A stretch of DNA of 14,497 bases from an uncultured Blautia sp. (GCA_900551715.1 URXG01000062.1:1-14497), one strand, 5' to 3'. Positions 1-8,902 are shown, counted from the stretch's first letter. Notes: generated by a model not told the origin, from the letters alone. Program-made: numbers and translations.

Positions 1-1
1 A

Positions 2-76
2 AAAGCAGGCAGCTATGACCGTTCCAAACTTTATGATCCTGGATTTACCACAGAGTTCAGAGAGGCAACCAAATAG
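2..76 (+). CDS. cbiF: CbiF/CobM C-terminus, cobalt-precorrin-4 C11-methyltransferase (partial)
   Basis: Only the last 24 codons and a TAG stop lie in the window, and the start is upstream. The tail contains SKLYDPGFTTEFRE, which resembles the end of precorrin-4 C11-methyltransferases (CbiF/CobM), where an RSKLYD-type motif followed by a short basic tail is usual. CbiF transfers a methyl group from SAM to C-11 of cobalt-precorrin-4, just before the step of CbiG, whose gene starts 2 bases downstream. That order of reactions supports the call. The fragment is short, so identification rests on the tail motif and context. Confidence 0.8.
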   Translation, partial: KAGSYDRSKLYDPGFTTEFREATK

Positions 77-78
77 CC

Positions 79-1134
79 ATGAAAGTGTCTCTGATCTGTT
101 TCAGCATGACTGGTTTTCTGACTGCTTCAAGGCTGAAAGAAGGACTTACAGAGCAGGGGATGGAAGTATCCCTGTTTAAGAAAAGTAAATATCTGGAAGA
201 TTCTGTTACAGTAAGTACAGGAGAATGGGCGGGCAGCCGTTTTCCTGTAGATGATGGGATTATTTTTGTGGGGGCATGTGGAATTGCAGTGAGAAGTATT
301 GCTTCCTATGTTGCCAGCAAGAAGTCTGACCCGGCAGTTCTTGTGATCGATGAATGCGGAAAGTTTGTGATTTCACTTCTTTCCGGCCATCTTGGAGGTG
401 CCAACCAGCTGACAGAGACTGCAGCGGCAATTCTCGGGGCACAGCCTGTGGTTACAACAGCTACAGATCTTCACAGCAGGTTTGCAGTAGATGTTTTTGC
501 CAAAAAAAACAACTGTCAGATCTATAATATGAAAGCAGCTAAAGAAGTGTCAGCAGCCATTCTTGCAGGAGAACCTGTAGGATTCTACAGCGAATTTCCC
601 TGGAAGGGAGAACTCCCTCAGGGTCTGATGATCTGTGATGATCAGGGCAGGACACCGGAAGGCACTTTGATATCCCTGGGGGTATCTGTGACCATACATA
701 CAGACAGGAATCCTTTCTTATCTACAGTACAGGTGGTTCCCCGGACAGTGACTCTGGGAATGGGCTGCAGGAAAGACAAAGATCCGGAAGGAGTTTATGA
801 GGCGGCCGGTAACTGTATTTCAGAGGCAGGGATCTACAGAGCATCTATTGAAAAGCTGACAAGCATTTCCCTCAAGAAAAATGAACCGGGGCTGATCGGC
901 CTTGGAGAGAGATGGAACATTCCTTTTGTTACTTATGAAGAAGAGGAACTTAAGAATATTCAGGGAGAGTTTACTCCCTCTTCCTTTGTAAAAACCATTA
1001 CAGGAGTAGACAACGTCTGCGAACGGAGTGCGGTTCTTGGCTCTTCCATGGGCAGACTTATCAGAAAAAAATACGGACAAAATGGTGTGACCACAGCACT
1101 GGCAGTCCGAAATTGGGAGGTACATTTTGAATAA
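79..1134 (+). CDS. cbiG: CbiG, cobalt-precorrin-5A hydrolase
   Basis: CbiG opens the delta-lactone of cobalt-precorrin-5A and releases the C-20 carbon as acetaldehyde, a step specific to the anaerobic, cobalt-early pathway. The 351-residue protein has the normal full-length layout. The N-terminal domain (about 1-130) carries GIIFVGACGIAVR near 60-72 and SGHLGGANQLTE near 102-113. A middle segment follows, and the C-terminal CobE/CbiG_C domain (about 223-351) starts at TLGMGCRKDKD and includes GLGERWNIPF. The ATG is 2 bases after the cbiF stop, with GAGAGG-type ribosome pairing inside the end of cbiF, so translation is probably coupled. The stop overlaps the cbiH start by 8 bases. No key motif is missing. 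Confidence 0.96.
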   Translation: MKVSLICFSMTGFLTASRLKEGLTEQGMEVSLFKKSKYLEDSVTVSTGEWAGSRFPVDDGIIFVGACGIAVRSIASYVASKKSDPAVLVIDECGKFVISLLSGHLGGANQLTETAAAILGAQPVVTTATDLHSRFAVDVFAKKNNCQIYNMKAAKEVSAAILAGEPVGFYSEFPWKGELPQGLMICDDQGRTPEGTLISLGVSVTIHTDRNPFLSTVQVVPRTVTLGMGCRKDKDPEGVYEAAGNCISEAGIYRASIEKLTSISLKKNEPGLIGLGERWNIPFVTYEEEELKNIQGEFTPSSFVKTITGVDNVCERSAVLGSSMGRLIRKKYGQNGVTTALAVRNWEVHFE

Positions 1135-1858
1135 GATATATGTAGTAGGAATCGGACCGGGAGGCTATGACCAGATGACCGGAATTGCAATGAATGCGCT
1201 GAAAGACAGCGACACCATCATCGGGTATACCGTATATGTTGACCTTGTTAAGGGCACTTTCCCGGACAAAGAATATCTTACCACTCCGATGAAAAAAGAA
1301 GTAGACCGTTGCGTACTGGCTTTTGAAGAAGCTATAAAAGGCAAAAAAGTTTCCATGATCTGCAGTGGAGATGCAGGTGTGTATGGCATGGCAGGCCTGA
1401 TGTATGAAGTAGGCACAAAATATCCGGAAGTAGAACTGGAGATTATTCCAGGTGTGACTGCTGCCCTTGGAGGTGCCGCAGTTCTTGGCGCACCGTTAAT
1501 CCATGATTTCTGTCTGATCAGTTTAAGCGATCTTCTTACTCCGTGGGAAAAGATCGAAGCACGTCTCCTGGGTGCATCGCAGGCTGATTTTGTTATCTGT
1601 CTTTACAATCCATCCAGTAAGAAACGTCATGATTATCTTCAGAAAGCATGTGAACTTATGATGCAGTACAAATCCCCGGACACTGTCTGTGGAACTGTAG
1701 AAAATATTGGTCGTGAAGGAGAAGAATATCATGTGATGACTCTCAAAGAACTTCGTGATACTAAAGTAGACATGTTTACCACAGTGTTTATCGGAAACTC
1801 TCAGACCAAAGAGATTAATGGCAAAATGGTAACGCCAAGAGGATACAGGAATGTATAA
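1127..1858 (+). CDS. cbiH: CbiH, cobalt-precorrin-3 C17-methyltransferase (ring contraction)
   Basis: This SAM-dependent enzyme methylates C-17 and contracts the porphyrinoid ring to give cobalt-precorrin-4. The 243-residue protein is normal length for the CbiH/CobJ family. Visible tetrapyrrole-methylase motifs are GIGPGG (8-13), SGDAGVYGMA (80-89), IPGVTAALGGAA (107-118), ISLSDLLTPW (131-140) and CLYNPSSKKR (158-167). The start is TTG: it is preceded by GGGAGG at 1115-1120, no in-frame ATG lies nearby upstream, and the family begins at this point (NKIYVVGIGPG). The TTG overlaps the cbiG stop (TTGAATAA), so this is a coupled weak start. The 3' end overlaps the next gene by 8 bases. Confidence 0.96.
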   Translation: MNKIYVVGIGPGGYDQMTGIAMNALKDSDTIIGYTVYVDLVKGTFPDKEYLTTPMKKEVDRCVLAFEEAIKGKKVSMICSGDAGVYGMAGLMYEVGTKYPEVELEIIPGVTAALGGAAVLGAPLIHDFCLISLSDLLTPWEKIEARLLGASQADFVICLYNPSSKKRHDYLQKACELMMQYKSPDTVCGTVENIGREGEEYHVMTLKELRDTKVDMFTTVFIGNSQTKEINGKMVTPRGYRNV

Positions 1859-3839
1859 AGCAATCGTTTTTGCAGGTACCACAGAAGGATATCAGATCAG
1901 TCGTTTTCTGGCTTTTCACAAGATATCCGTTCTTGCCTGTGTTGCTACAGAATATGGTACTCATTCTCTGGAAGAAGACGAATTTCTTCATGTAAAGGCA
2001 GGACGTCTTGCAGAAGAAGAAATGAGGGAACTTTTTCAGAAGGAGACTCCGAAAGTGATTCTGGATGGTACCCATCCTTATGCAAAAGAAGTGACTGACA
2101 ATATCAGTAAAGCAGCTGCACGGACAGGGATTCCCTATATCAGGATCCTTCGTGACAGCAGCGCCCATAAAGCTGCTGTATATGTGGATTCCACAGAAAA
2201 AGCAGCAGAATATCTGGAGGGAACAGAAGGCAATGTGCTTCTTACTACAGGAAGTAAGGAGCTGAAAGTTTTTACAGAGATTCCATCTTACAGAGACCGC
2301 CTCTATGCCAGAGTGCTGTCTCTTCCTTCTGTTGTGGAAACCTGCAGTGAATATGGTTTTGAGGGGAAACATCTGATCGCCATGCAGGGACCTTTTTCCA
2401 GAGAGATGAACGAAGCCATGCTCCGGCAGTATCAGTGTAGTTATCTGGTGACCAAAGATTCCGGCAAAGCAGGAGGGTTTGAAGAAAAAATCCAGGCAGC
2501 AGAAGCCTGTGGAGTAATACCGGTGATCATCGGCAGACCAGAAGAATCAGAAAAGGGAATTTCTCTGAAAGAATGCAAACATAAACTTATGGAAATATTT
2601 GGTTCCCAGAGCAGACCACAGATTACTTTACTGGGAATTGGTATGGGTAATCCAGATCTTCTTACAGTACAGGCAAAGAAAAAACTGGAAGAAGCAGAAC
2701 TAGTGATCGGTGCCAGAAGAATGGCAGATTCCGTAAAACTTCTCCATCATGATGTATTCTATGAATACAGGAGTGAGGAGATCCGGAAGTATATAGAGGA
2801 ACATCCTGAATATTCCAGAATCGTGGTAGCACTTTCCGGTGATGTAGGTTTCTACAGTGGAGCCAGAAAGCTTCTGGACATTCTGGGAAAGGATACAGAG
2901 GTGATCTGTGGCATTTCTTCTGTGGTTTATTTTATGTCCAGGATCGGACTTTCCTGGGATGATGCAAGGATCGTCAGTGTTCATGGCAAAAACTGTAATC
3001 TGGTATCAGAGATCCGCACCAATAAGAAAGTATTTGCCATTCTTGGCAAAGGTGACAGTGTGGCAGAACTTGCAGGCAAGCTTACTTCTTATGGAATGGG
3101 AGAGGTACTTCTTTATGTGGGAGAATCTCTTTCTTATGAAAACGAAAAGATATTTTCTGCAAAAGCCAGTGAGCTGACAGAGTATCAGGGCGATCCTTTG
3201 AGCGTCCTCTGTGCAGTAAATCCTTCTGCCTGTGAACAGCCGGCAACACATGGACTGGCTGATGAAGAGTTCATCAGAGGAAAGGCTCCTATGACCAAAA
3301 CAGAAGTAAGAACCGTTTCCCTTGGCAAACTGAAACTTCAGGAGGATTCCGTCTGTTATGATATCGGAGCAGGTACAGGTTCTGTTTCTGTAGAGATGGC
3401 ACTGAGAGCCAGAGCAGGAAGTGTCTATGCTGTCGAAAAGAAAGATGAAGCGGTAGCACTTCTTCGGGATAACAAAAAGAAATTTGCCCTGGATCATATG
3501 ACAGTAGTACAGGGACTGGCACCGGAGGCACTTAAAGAGCTGCCCGTACCGACTCATGCGTTTATCGGAGGTTCTTCCGGTAACCTAAAGGAGATCGTCA
3601 CTCTTCTTCTGTCGAAGAATCCTGAAGTACGTATGGTCATCAACTGCATTACCCTTGAAACCGTAGGGGAGGCACTTGACTGTATCCGTACAATGGAAAA
3701 AGAAAGAGAAGGATACGAATGGGAGACAGAAGTGGTGCAGCTTGTGGCTTCCAGATCCAAAAATATCGGACGCTATCATATGATGATGGGAGAAAATCCT
3801 ATTTATATTATTACTATACAGGCACATAAAAATAATTGA
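1851..3839 (+). CDS. cbiJET: CbiJ-CbiE-CbiT triple fusion: precorrin-6 reductase, C5/C15-methyltransferase and decarboxylase
   Basis: One 662-residue protein carries three consecutive pathway activities. Residues 1 to about 250 are CbiJ/CobK, the cobalt-precorrin-6A reductase, with FAGTTEG (7-13), DGTHPYAKEVTDNI (72-85), TGSKEL (133-138) and MQGPFSREMNEAML (178-191). Residues about 257-455 are CbiE, a tetrapyrrole methylase that methylates C-5, with LLGIGMGNPDLLT (260-272), ALSGDVGFYSGARKLL (327-342) and VSVHGKN (375-381). Residues about 470-662 are CbiT, which methylates C-15 and decarboxylates the C-12 acetate, with FIRGKAPMTKTEVR (474-487) and the SAM-binding DIGAGTGSVSVE (504-515). CbiE-CbiT fusion is known (CobL); adding the reductase at the N-terminus is less usual. 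There is no stop or frame change at the joins. The ATG overlaps the cbiH stop (ATGTATAA). Confidence 0.95.
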   Translation: MYKAIVFAGTTEGYQISRFLAFHKISVLACVATEYGTHSLEEDEFLHVKAGRLAEEEMRELFQKETPKVILDGTHPYAKEVTDNISKAAARTGIPYIRILRDSSAHKAAVYVDSTEKAAEYLEGTEGNVLLTTGSKELKVFTEIPSYRDRLYARVLSLPSVVETCSEYGFEGKHLIAMQGPFSREMNEAMLRQYQCSYLVTKDSGKAGGFEEKIQAAEACGVIPVIIGRPEESEKGISLKECKHKLMEIFGSQSRPQITLLGIGMGNPDLLTVQAKKKLEEAELVIGARRMADSVKLLHHDVFYEYRSEEIRKYIEEHPEYSRIVVALSGDVGFYSGARKLLDILGKDTEVICGISSVVYFMSRIGLSWDDARIVSVHGKNCNLVSEIRTNKKVFAILGKGDSVAELAGKLTSYGMGEVLLYVGESLSYENEKIFSAKASELTEYQGDPLSVLCAVNPSACEQPATHGLADEEFIRGKAPMTKTEVRTVSLGKLKLQEDSVCYDIGAGTGSVSVEMALRARAGSVYAVEKKDEAVALLRDNKKKFALDHMTVVQGLAPEALKELPVPTHAFIGGSSGNLKEIVTLLLSKNPEVRMVINCITLETVGEALDCIRTMEKEREGYEWETEVVQLVASRSKNIGRYHMMMGENPIYIITIQAHKNN

Positions 3840-3860
3840 GAAACTTTTGGAGGACAGACA

Positions 3861-5276
3861 ATGAAAATTCCAAGGATTCTTCTGGCAGCAGGAGCCAGCG
3901 GAAGCGGTAAAACGCTGATCACCTGCGGAATCCTGGAGGCACTTGTGCAGAGAGGACTGAAGACCGCCTCTTTCAAGTGCGGACCGGATTATATAGATCC
4001 CATGTTTCACAGCAGGGTGATTGGAACAAAGTCCCGTAATCTGGACACTTTCTTTACGGAACCTGCCATTACCAGATATCTTCTGATCAGAAACAGTCAG
4101 GACTGTGACGTTGCAGTGATGGAAGGCGTTATGGGATATTATGACGGTGTAGGCGGTACTACTACCCGGGCCAGTGCTTATGATCTGGCTTCCACAACAG
4201 AGACACCGGTGATCCTGATTGTCAATAGCAAAGGAATGAGTGTTTCTCTGGCTGCCTATATCAAAGGTTTTCTGGAATATAAAGAGAATAGCGGAATCAA
4301 AGGGGTGATCTTTAATCAGATGTCCCCTATGCTCTATCCCAGGATGAAAGATCTGGTAGAAAATGAACTTCATATCCAGGTACTGGGTTACGTTCCGAAA
4401 GTTGAGGACTGTGTTATCGAAAGCCGTCATCTGGGCCTGGTACTTCCAGACGAGATTCCAGAATTAAAGAGCCGACTCCGGAAGCTGGCAGAAGTATTGG
4501 AGAACTCTCTGGATATTGACGGAATTCTGAAGCTGGCAGCAACTGCACCGGATCTTAAAGATGAGGCAGAGCCTGCTGGCATAGATCCTGCATTTGGATT
4601 TCATCTGGAAGAACCGGTTCGGATCGCAGTGGCAGAAGATGAGGCATTCTGTTTCTTTTATGCAGATAATTTCCGGCTTCTTAAGAAAATGGGAGCGGAA
4701 CTGGTTCCTTTTTCTCCGATCAGAGACGAAGAACTTCCTGAGAACATACAGGGTCTGCTCCTTTACGGAGGTTATCCAGAGCTGAACGGACAGAAACTGG
4801 AAGAAAATATTTCCATGAAAACTTCCATAAAAGAAGCAGTTGAGGGAGGTATGCCCTGCCTTGCAGAATGTGGCGGTTTTATGTACCTTCATGATACTAT
4901 GGAAGACATGGACGGCGTGGAACGCCATACGGCAGGGGTGATCCCCGGCAGAAGTTACCGTACACCAAGACTGAATAGATTTGGTTATATTACACTGGCA
5001 CAGAAGAAACCGGTTCTTGGGGAGGCAGATCTTGGCAGTATTCCAGGTCATGAATTTCATTATTTTGATTCAGAAAATTGCGGGGGAGATTTTACAGCCC
5101 ATAAACCTGAAAGCAAAAGATCCTGGGAGTGCATTCATGGAACAGACACCATGCTGGTGGGTTATCCCCATCTTTATTATTATGGCTGTCCAAAACTGCC
5201 GAAAGCATTTCTGAAAAAATGTCTTGATTACAAAAAACAAAGATGTTCCGGACAAAAGGAACATCAGGAAGCGTGA
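3861..5276 (+). CDS. cbiA: CbiA, cobyrinate a,c-diamide synthase
   Basis: CbiA uses ATP and glutamine to amidate the a and c acetate side chains of cobyrinate. The 471-residue protein has the two expected domains. The N-terminal ATP-binding, dethiobiotin-synthetase-like domain has GASGSGKT (11-18), CGPDYIDPMFH near 40-50 and VMEGVMGYYDG near 85-95. The C-terminal class I glutamine amidotransferase domain has LLLYGGYPEL, LAECGGFMYL with the presumed nucleophile Cys337, and GHEFHYFD with His397/His400. The gene follows cbiJET by 21 bases containing a strong TTGGAGG ribosome site at 3846-3852. Its TGA overlaps the cbiB GTG start. Confidence 0.96.
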   Translation: MKIPRILLAAGASGSGKTLITCGILEALVQRGLKTASFKCGPDYIDPMFHSRVIGTKSRNLDTFFTEPAITRYLLIRNSQDCDVAVMEGVMGYYDGVGGTTTRASAYDLASTTETPVILIVNSKGMSVSLAAYIKGFLEYKENSGIKGVIFNQMSPMLYPRMKDLVENELHIQVLGYVPKVEDCVIESRHLGLVLPDEIPELKSRLRKLAEVLENSLDIDGILKLAATAPDLKDEAEPAGIDPAFGFHLEEPVRIAVAEDEAFCFFYADNFRLLKKMGAELVPFSPIRDEELPENIQGLLLYGGYPELNGQKLEENISMKTSIKEAVEGGMPCLAECGGFMYLHDTMEDMDGVERHTAGVIPGRSYRTPRLNRFGYITLAQKKPVLGEADLGSIPGHEFHYFDSENCGGDFTAHKPESKRSWECIHGTDTMLVGYPHLYYYGCPKLPKAFLKKCLDYKKQRCSGQKEHQEA

Positions 5277-6250
5277 TAACATTGATCTATCATACAATTT
5301 CTCTGGCAGCAGGATTTGTTGCAGATCTGATCTTCGGAGATCCCAGATGGCTTTATCATCCTGTCTGTCTTATTGGAAAACTGATCGCTGTACTGGAAAA
5401 GGGAATCCGTAAAATCTTCCCCAAAACAGAAAAAGGAGAACTGGCAGGAGGTGTGCTGGAAGTACTGCTGGTCTGCATTTTTTCTTTTGGAGTTCCGGCC
5501 GTGATTCTGCATCTGCTTTATCAGTATGTTCCTGCAGCAGGGGTGATTCTGGAATCTTTCTGGTGCTATCAGCTTCTGGCTACCAGATCACTGAAAGACG
5601 AAAGTATGAAGGTATATGACAGACTGAAGAACGGAACCATCGAAGAGGCACGTTATGCAGTTTCCATGATCGTGGGAAGAGATACTAAAGAACTGACAGA
5701 AGAGGGAGTGACAAAAGCAGCAGTGGAGACTGTTGCGGAAAATAGTTCTGACGGCGTGATCGCACCTATGATCTATATGGCACTTGGCGGTGCTCCGCTG
5801 ATGTTCCTTTATAAAGGCATCAACACCATGGATTCCATGCTTGGATATAAGAATGACAGATATCTTTATTTTGGCAGATGCGCTGCAAAGTTAGATGATG
5901 TGGCAAACTATATTCCTGCAAGAATCTCCGGATGGCTGATGGCTCTGGCAGCGTTTTTATGTGGCCTGGATGGCAAAAATGCAGTCCGTATCTACAGAAG
6001 AGACAGACGGAACCATGCAAGTCCAAACTCTGCACAGACAGAGGCCGCAATGGCAGGTGCTCTGGATGTTCAACTTGCAGGTAATGCATACTATTTTGGA
6101 AAATTATACGAAAAACCTACAATTGGAGATCCCATTAGGACAGTTGAGATCGAAGACATCTCCCGGGCAAACCGTCTGCTGTATGGTACGGCGGTGCTTG
6201 GAATGGTAATCTGTCTTCTGACCCGCCTTGTGGTGATCTGCCTTGTCTAA
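5273..6250 (+). CDS. cbiB: CbiB, adenosylcobinamide-phosphate synthase (membrane protein)
   Basis: CbiB joins adenosylcobyric acid to (R)-1-aminopropan-2-ol phosphate, the CobD product. It is an integral membrane enzyme; hydrophobic stretches occur at about 2-21, 50-75, 160-175, 220-235 and at the C-terminus. Family motifs are GDPRWLYHPV (22-31), ETVAENSSDGVIAPM, INTMDSMLGYKN, FGRCAAKLDDVANYIPAR and NHASPNSAQTEAAMAGAL. I choose the GTG at 5273 (325 residues), which overlaps the cbiA TGA as GTGA, because family members start just before the first helix and GDP motif. The in-frame ATG at 5243 would add ten polar residues and has no ribosome site before it, whereas AAAGGA lies at 5255-5260. The start choice is likely but not certain. 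Confidence 0.95.
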   Translation: MITLIYHTISLAAGFVADLIFGDPRWLYHPVCLIGKLIAVLEKGIRKIFPKTEKGELAGGVLEVLLVCIFSFGVPAVILHLLYQYVPAAGVILESFWCYQLLATRSLKDESMKVYDRLKNGTIEEARYAVSMIVGRDTKELTEEGVTKAAVETVAENSSDGVIAPMIYMALGGAPLMFLYKGINTMDSMLGYKNDRYLYFGRCAAKLDDVANYIPARISGWLMALAAFLCGLDGKNAVRIYRRDRRNHASPNSAQTEAAMAGALDVQLAGNAYYFGKLYEKPTIGDPIRTVEIEDISRANRLLYGTAVLGMVICLLTRLVVICLV

Positions 6251-6289
6251 AATACGAACACCAATGAAAAGGCAGGAGGAAAAAAATTC

Positions 6290-7384
6290 ATGCAAAAACA
6301 TGTACATGGAGGAGATGTATACTCCCACAGAGACTGTCTTGATTTTTCGGCGAACTGTAATCCGTTGGGAACGCCGGAAAATGTCAGAAAAGCAGTCTGT
6401 GACAGTCTGGATCATATAAAAGAATATCCTCAGGTAGGATACAGACCCTTAAAAGAAGCAATCGGACAATATGAAGATGTTTCTCCAGAACATATCATCT
6501 GTGGAAATGGAGCAGCAGAACTGGTTTTTTCTCTCTGTCAGGCAGTAAGACCAAAGAAAGCACTGATCCCGGTTCCTACCTTTGCGGAATATGAACAGGC
6601 ACTATCCAGTGTAGGATGTGAAGTGGAACATGTGCTTCTGAAAGAAGATGATGATTTTGCCATGCAGGAGACCTTTATTGACTGGATCCACAAAGATCTG
6701 GATATGGTATTCCTGTGCAATCCCAACAATCCTACAGGTATGCTGATGGATCAGGGGTTTCTGTTCCGGGTATTGAGAGTATGCAGGGAACAGGAGATTC
6801 TTCTGGTGCTGGACGAATGTTTCCTTGATTTTGTGGAAAAGGGCAGGAAGTACACCATGAAGGCACAGCTTTCCAGATACCATAATCTTTTTATCCTGAA
6901 AGCGTTTACCAAGCGATATGCCATGCCGGGAGTACGACTGGGATATGGTATTACAGAAAATACAGAGCTTCTGGAAAAAATGACAGAAGCAACACAGCCC
7001 TGGAATATTTCTGTTATGGCACAGGCAGCAGGAATTGCAGCTCTGAAAGAAACAGAGTATGTAGAAGCAGGAAGAGAGATCATCTTCCGGGAAAATCCCT
7101 GGATAAAAGAACAGATGACAGCTCTCGGACTTAAAGTATTCCCATCAAAAGCCAATTATATTTTTTTCAAAGGACCGGCAGGCCTTTATGAAGCTACACT
7201 GGAACAGAAGGTGATCATCCGGAATTGTGGCAATTATCCGGGACTGAAAGAAGGCTTTTACAGAGTGGCAGTACGTACACATGAGGAAAACGAGATCCTT
7301 ATAAAAGCACTGAAAGCTGCACTTTTACAAATTGCAGAGAATTCCGGAAAAAAGAATCTGGAGGGGGAGCAGAAAAATGGCTAA
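6290..7384 (+). CDS. cobD: CobD, L-threonine-O-3-phosphate decarboxylase (PLP enzyme)
   Basis: CobD makes (R)-1-aminopropan-2-ol O-2-phosphate, the linker used by CbiB, whose gene is immediately upstream. The 364-residue protein is a class I/II fold PLP enzyme close to histidinol-phosphate aminotransferase. Visible motifs are DFSANCNPLG (18-27), CGNGAAEL (71-78), CNPNNPTG (143-150) with the cofactor-contacting Asn147, LDECFLDF (174-181), and FTKRYAMPGVRLGYG (206-220) with the presumed Schiff-base Lys208 and phosphate-binding Arg216. HisC is the main alternative, but the ANCNPLG start, the LDECFLDF motif and the position between cbiB and cobQ favour CobD. AGGAGG stands 9 bases before the ATG. 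The end overlaps cobQ by 8 bases. Confidence 0.94.
   Translation: MQKHVHGGDVYSHRDCLDFSANCNPLGTPENVRKAVCDSLDHIKEYPQVGYRPLKEAIGQYEDVSPEHIICGNGAAELVFSLCQAVRPKKALIPVPTFAEYEQALSSVGCEVEHVLLKEDDDFAMQETFIDWIHKDLDMVFLCNPNNPTGMLMDQGFLFRVLRVCREQEILLVLDECFLDFVEKGRKYTMKAQLSRYHNLFILKAFTKRYAMPGVRLGYGITENTELLEKMTEATQPWNISVMAQAAGIAALKETEYVEAGREIIFRENPWIKEQMTALGLKVFPSKANYIFFKGPAGLYEATLEQKVIIRNCGNYPGLKEGFYRVAVRTHEENEILIKALKAALLQIAENSGKKNLEGEQKNG
7360..7369 (+). promoter_or_regulatory. Ribosome binding site that fixes the cobQ start
   Basis: GGAGGGGGAG ends 7 bases before the ATG at 7377. It selects this ATG over the in-frame start at 7332, which lacks such a site and would add 15 basic residues not seen in the family. 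Confidence 0.8.
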
Positions 7385-8885
7385 AACGATCATGATACAG
7401 GGAACTATGTCAAATGCAGGAAAAAGTCTTCTTGCAGCCGGACTGTGCAGGATATTCCGTCAGGACGGATATCGTGTGGCACCTTTCAAATCACAGAATA
7501 TGGCACTGAATTCCTTTATTACCAGTGAAGGACTGGAAATGGGGCGGGCACAGGTAATGCAGGCAGAAGCAGCAGGTATAAAACCTTCCGTTCTTATGAA
7601 CCCAATCCTTTTGAAACCTACCAACGATGTTGGGTCTCAGGTGATCGTAAACGGTGAAGTGATCGGAACCATGAGTGCCAGAGATTATTTCAAATACAAG
7701 AAAAAAATGGTTCCCGATGTGATGAAGGCCTTCAACAAACTGGCAGAAGATAATGATATCATTGTAATTGAAGGCGCAGGAAGCCCGGCGGAGATTAATC
7801 TCAAAACAGAAGATATCGTCAATATGGGAATGGCAAAAATGGCAAAAGCCCCTGTACTTCTGGCCGGAGATATTGACAGAGGCGGAGTTTTTGCACAGCT
7901 TTATGGTACAGTGGAACTTCTGGAAGAAGATGAGAGAAATATGATCAAAGGCCTTATTATCAACAAATTCCGGGGCGATAAGTCCATTCTGGATCCGGGC
8001 GTAAAAATGCTGGAAGAAAAATGCAAAATTCCGGTAGTGGGAGTGGCTCCTTATTTGAATATCCAGGTGGAAGATGAGGATAGCCTTACAGATCGGTTTG
8101 AACGTCATCAGGAAGTAGGTCTGATCGATATGGCGGTGATCCGGGTACCAAGAATCTCTAATTTTACAGACTTCAATCCACTGGAAAGCATTCCCGGAGT
8201 ATCCCTTCGTTATGTAAAGAATCCTTCCGAACTGAAAAACCCGGATGTGATCTTCCTTCCGGGAACCAAGAATACCATGGATGACCTGAAATGGCTTCGG
8301 GAAAGTGGTATGGAGGCATTGATCCTGAAAGCAGCAGCCAGCGGAACCTTTGTTTTTGGTATCTGTGGTGGTTATCAGATGCTGGGTGAAACACTGAAAG
8401 ATCCTCATGGTGTGGAAGCCGGCGGTTCCATGCGTGGTATGGGGCTCCTTCCTATGGATACTGTTTTTGCAGAAAAGAAAACAAGAACTCAGGTAACCGG
8501 AAGATTCCTGGAACTGAATGAAGAGTATGCACCACTGAAAAATGTGGAATTTACAGGTTATGAGATCCACATGGGAGAAAGTACCTGGAAAGAAGGTGCC
8601 AGTGCAAGTACCTTTACAAAAGACAATGTGACAGGCAATGAAAAGACCGAAGGAACCTTCTTCCATAACATCTGTGGAACTTATGTGCATGGTATTTTTG
8701 ACAAAGAAGAAGTAGCACTTGGTCTGGTTCGTGCCATTGGAGATAAGAAGGGGATTGATGTATCTCAGATGGAAGGTGTAGACTTTGCCGCATTTAAAGA
8801 GACACAGTATGATCTTCTGGCAGCAGGCTTAAGAGAACATCTGGATATGAAACGGATCTATGAGATCATAGAACAGGGAATCTGA
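7377..8885 (+). CDS. cobQ: CobQ/CbiP, adenosylcobyric acid synthase
   Basis: This ATP- and glutamine-dependent enzyme amidates the b, d, e and g side chains of adenosylcobyrinate a,c-diamide to give adenosylcobyric acid. The 502-residue length fits the family. The N-terminal domain has the P-loop-like GTMSNAGKSLLAAGLCRIF (9-27), then PFKSQNMALNSF and EGAGSPAEINL, the usual CobQ signatures. The C-terminal class I amidotransferase domain has FLPGTKNTMDDL, FGICGGYQMLGE with the presumed nucleophile Cys330, GYEIHMGES, and GTYVHGIFD with His438. The start overlaps the cobD stop (ATGGCTAA), so translation is probably coupled. The product is the direct substrate of CbiB. Confidence 0.96.
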   Translation: MAKTIMIQGTMSNAGKSLLAAGLCRIFRQDGYRVAPFKSQNMALNSFITSEGLEMGRAQVMQAEAAGIKPSVLMNPILLKPTNDVGSQVIVNGEVIGTMSARDYFKYKKKMVPDVMKAFNKLAEDNDIIVIEGAGSPAEINLKTEDIVNMGMAKMAKAPVLLAGDIDRGGVFAQLYGTVELLEEDERNMIKGLIINKFRGDKSILDPGVKMLEEKCKIPVVGVAPYLNIQVEDEDSLTDRFERHQEVGLIDMAVIRVPRISNFTDFNPLESIPGVSLRYVKNPSELKNPDVIFLPGTKNTMDDLKWLRESGMEALILKAAASGTFVFGICGGYQMLGETLKDPHGVEAGGSMRGMGLLPMDTVFAEKKTRTQVTGRFLELNEEYAPLKNVEFTGYEIHMGESTWKEGASASTFTKDNVTGNEKTEGTFFHNICGTYVHGIFDKEEVALGLVRAIGDKKGIDVSQMEGVDFAAFKETQYDLLAAGLREHLDMKRIYEIIEQGI

Positions 8886-8902
8886 AAGAAAGGTATGGAC
8901 AG

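Noticed and set aside
2908..3177. 89-codon plus-strand frame inside the CbiE domain
   Set aside because: It is out of frame within an intact fusion gene and has no family resemblance.
3585..4430. 281-codon open frame on the minus strand across cbiJET and cbiA
   Set aside because: It is antisense to two well-supported genes with no ribosome site or recognisable motif; a shadow.
5243..5272. ATG start for cbiB ten codons earlier
   Set aside because: It has no ribosome site, adds polar residues ahead of the first helix, and lies deeper inside cbiA than the GTGA overlap start.
7332..7376. Upstream start for cobQ
   Set aside because: The strong GGAGGGGGAG site points to the ATG at 7377, and the extra 15 residues are basic and outside the family domain.
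7491..8690. 399-codon open frame on the minus strand opposite cobQ
   Set aside because: It lies wholly inside a clearly recognised gene, and its translation is rich in Cys, His and Phe with no recognisable family, as expected of a codon-bias shadow.
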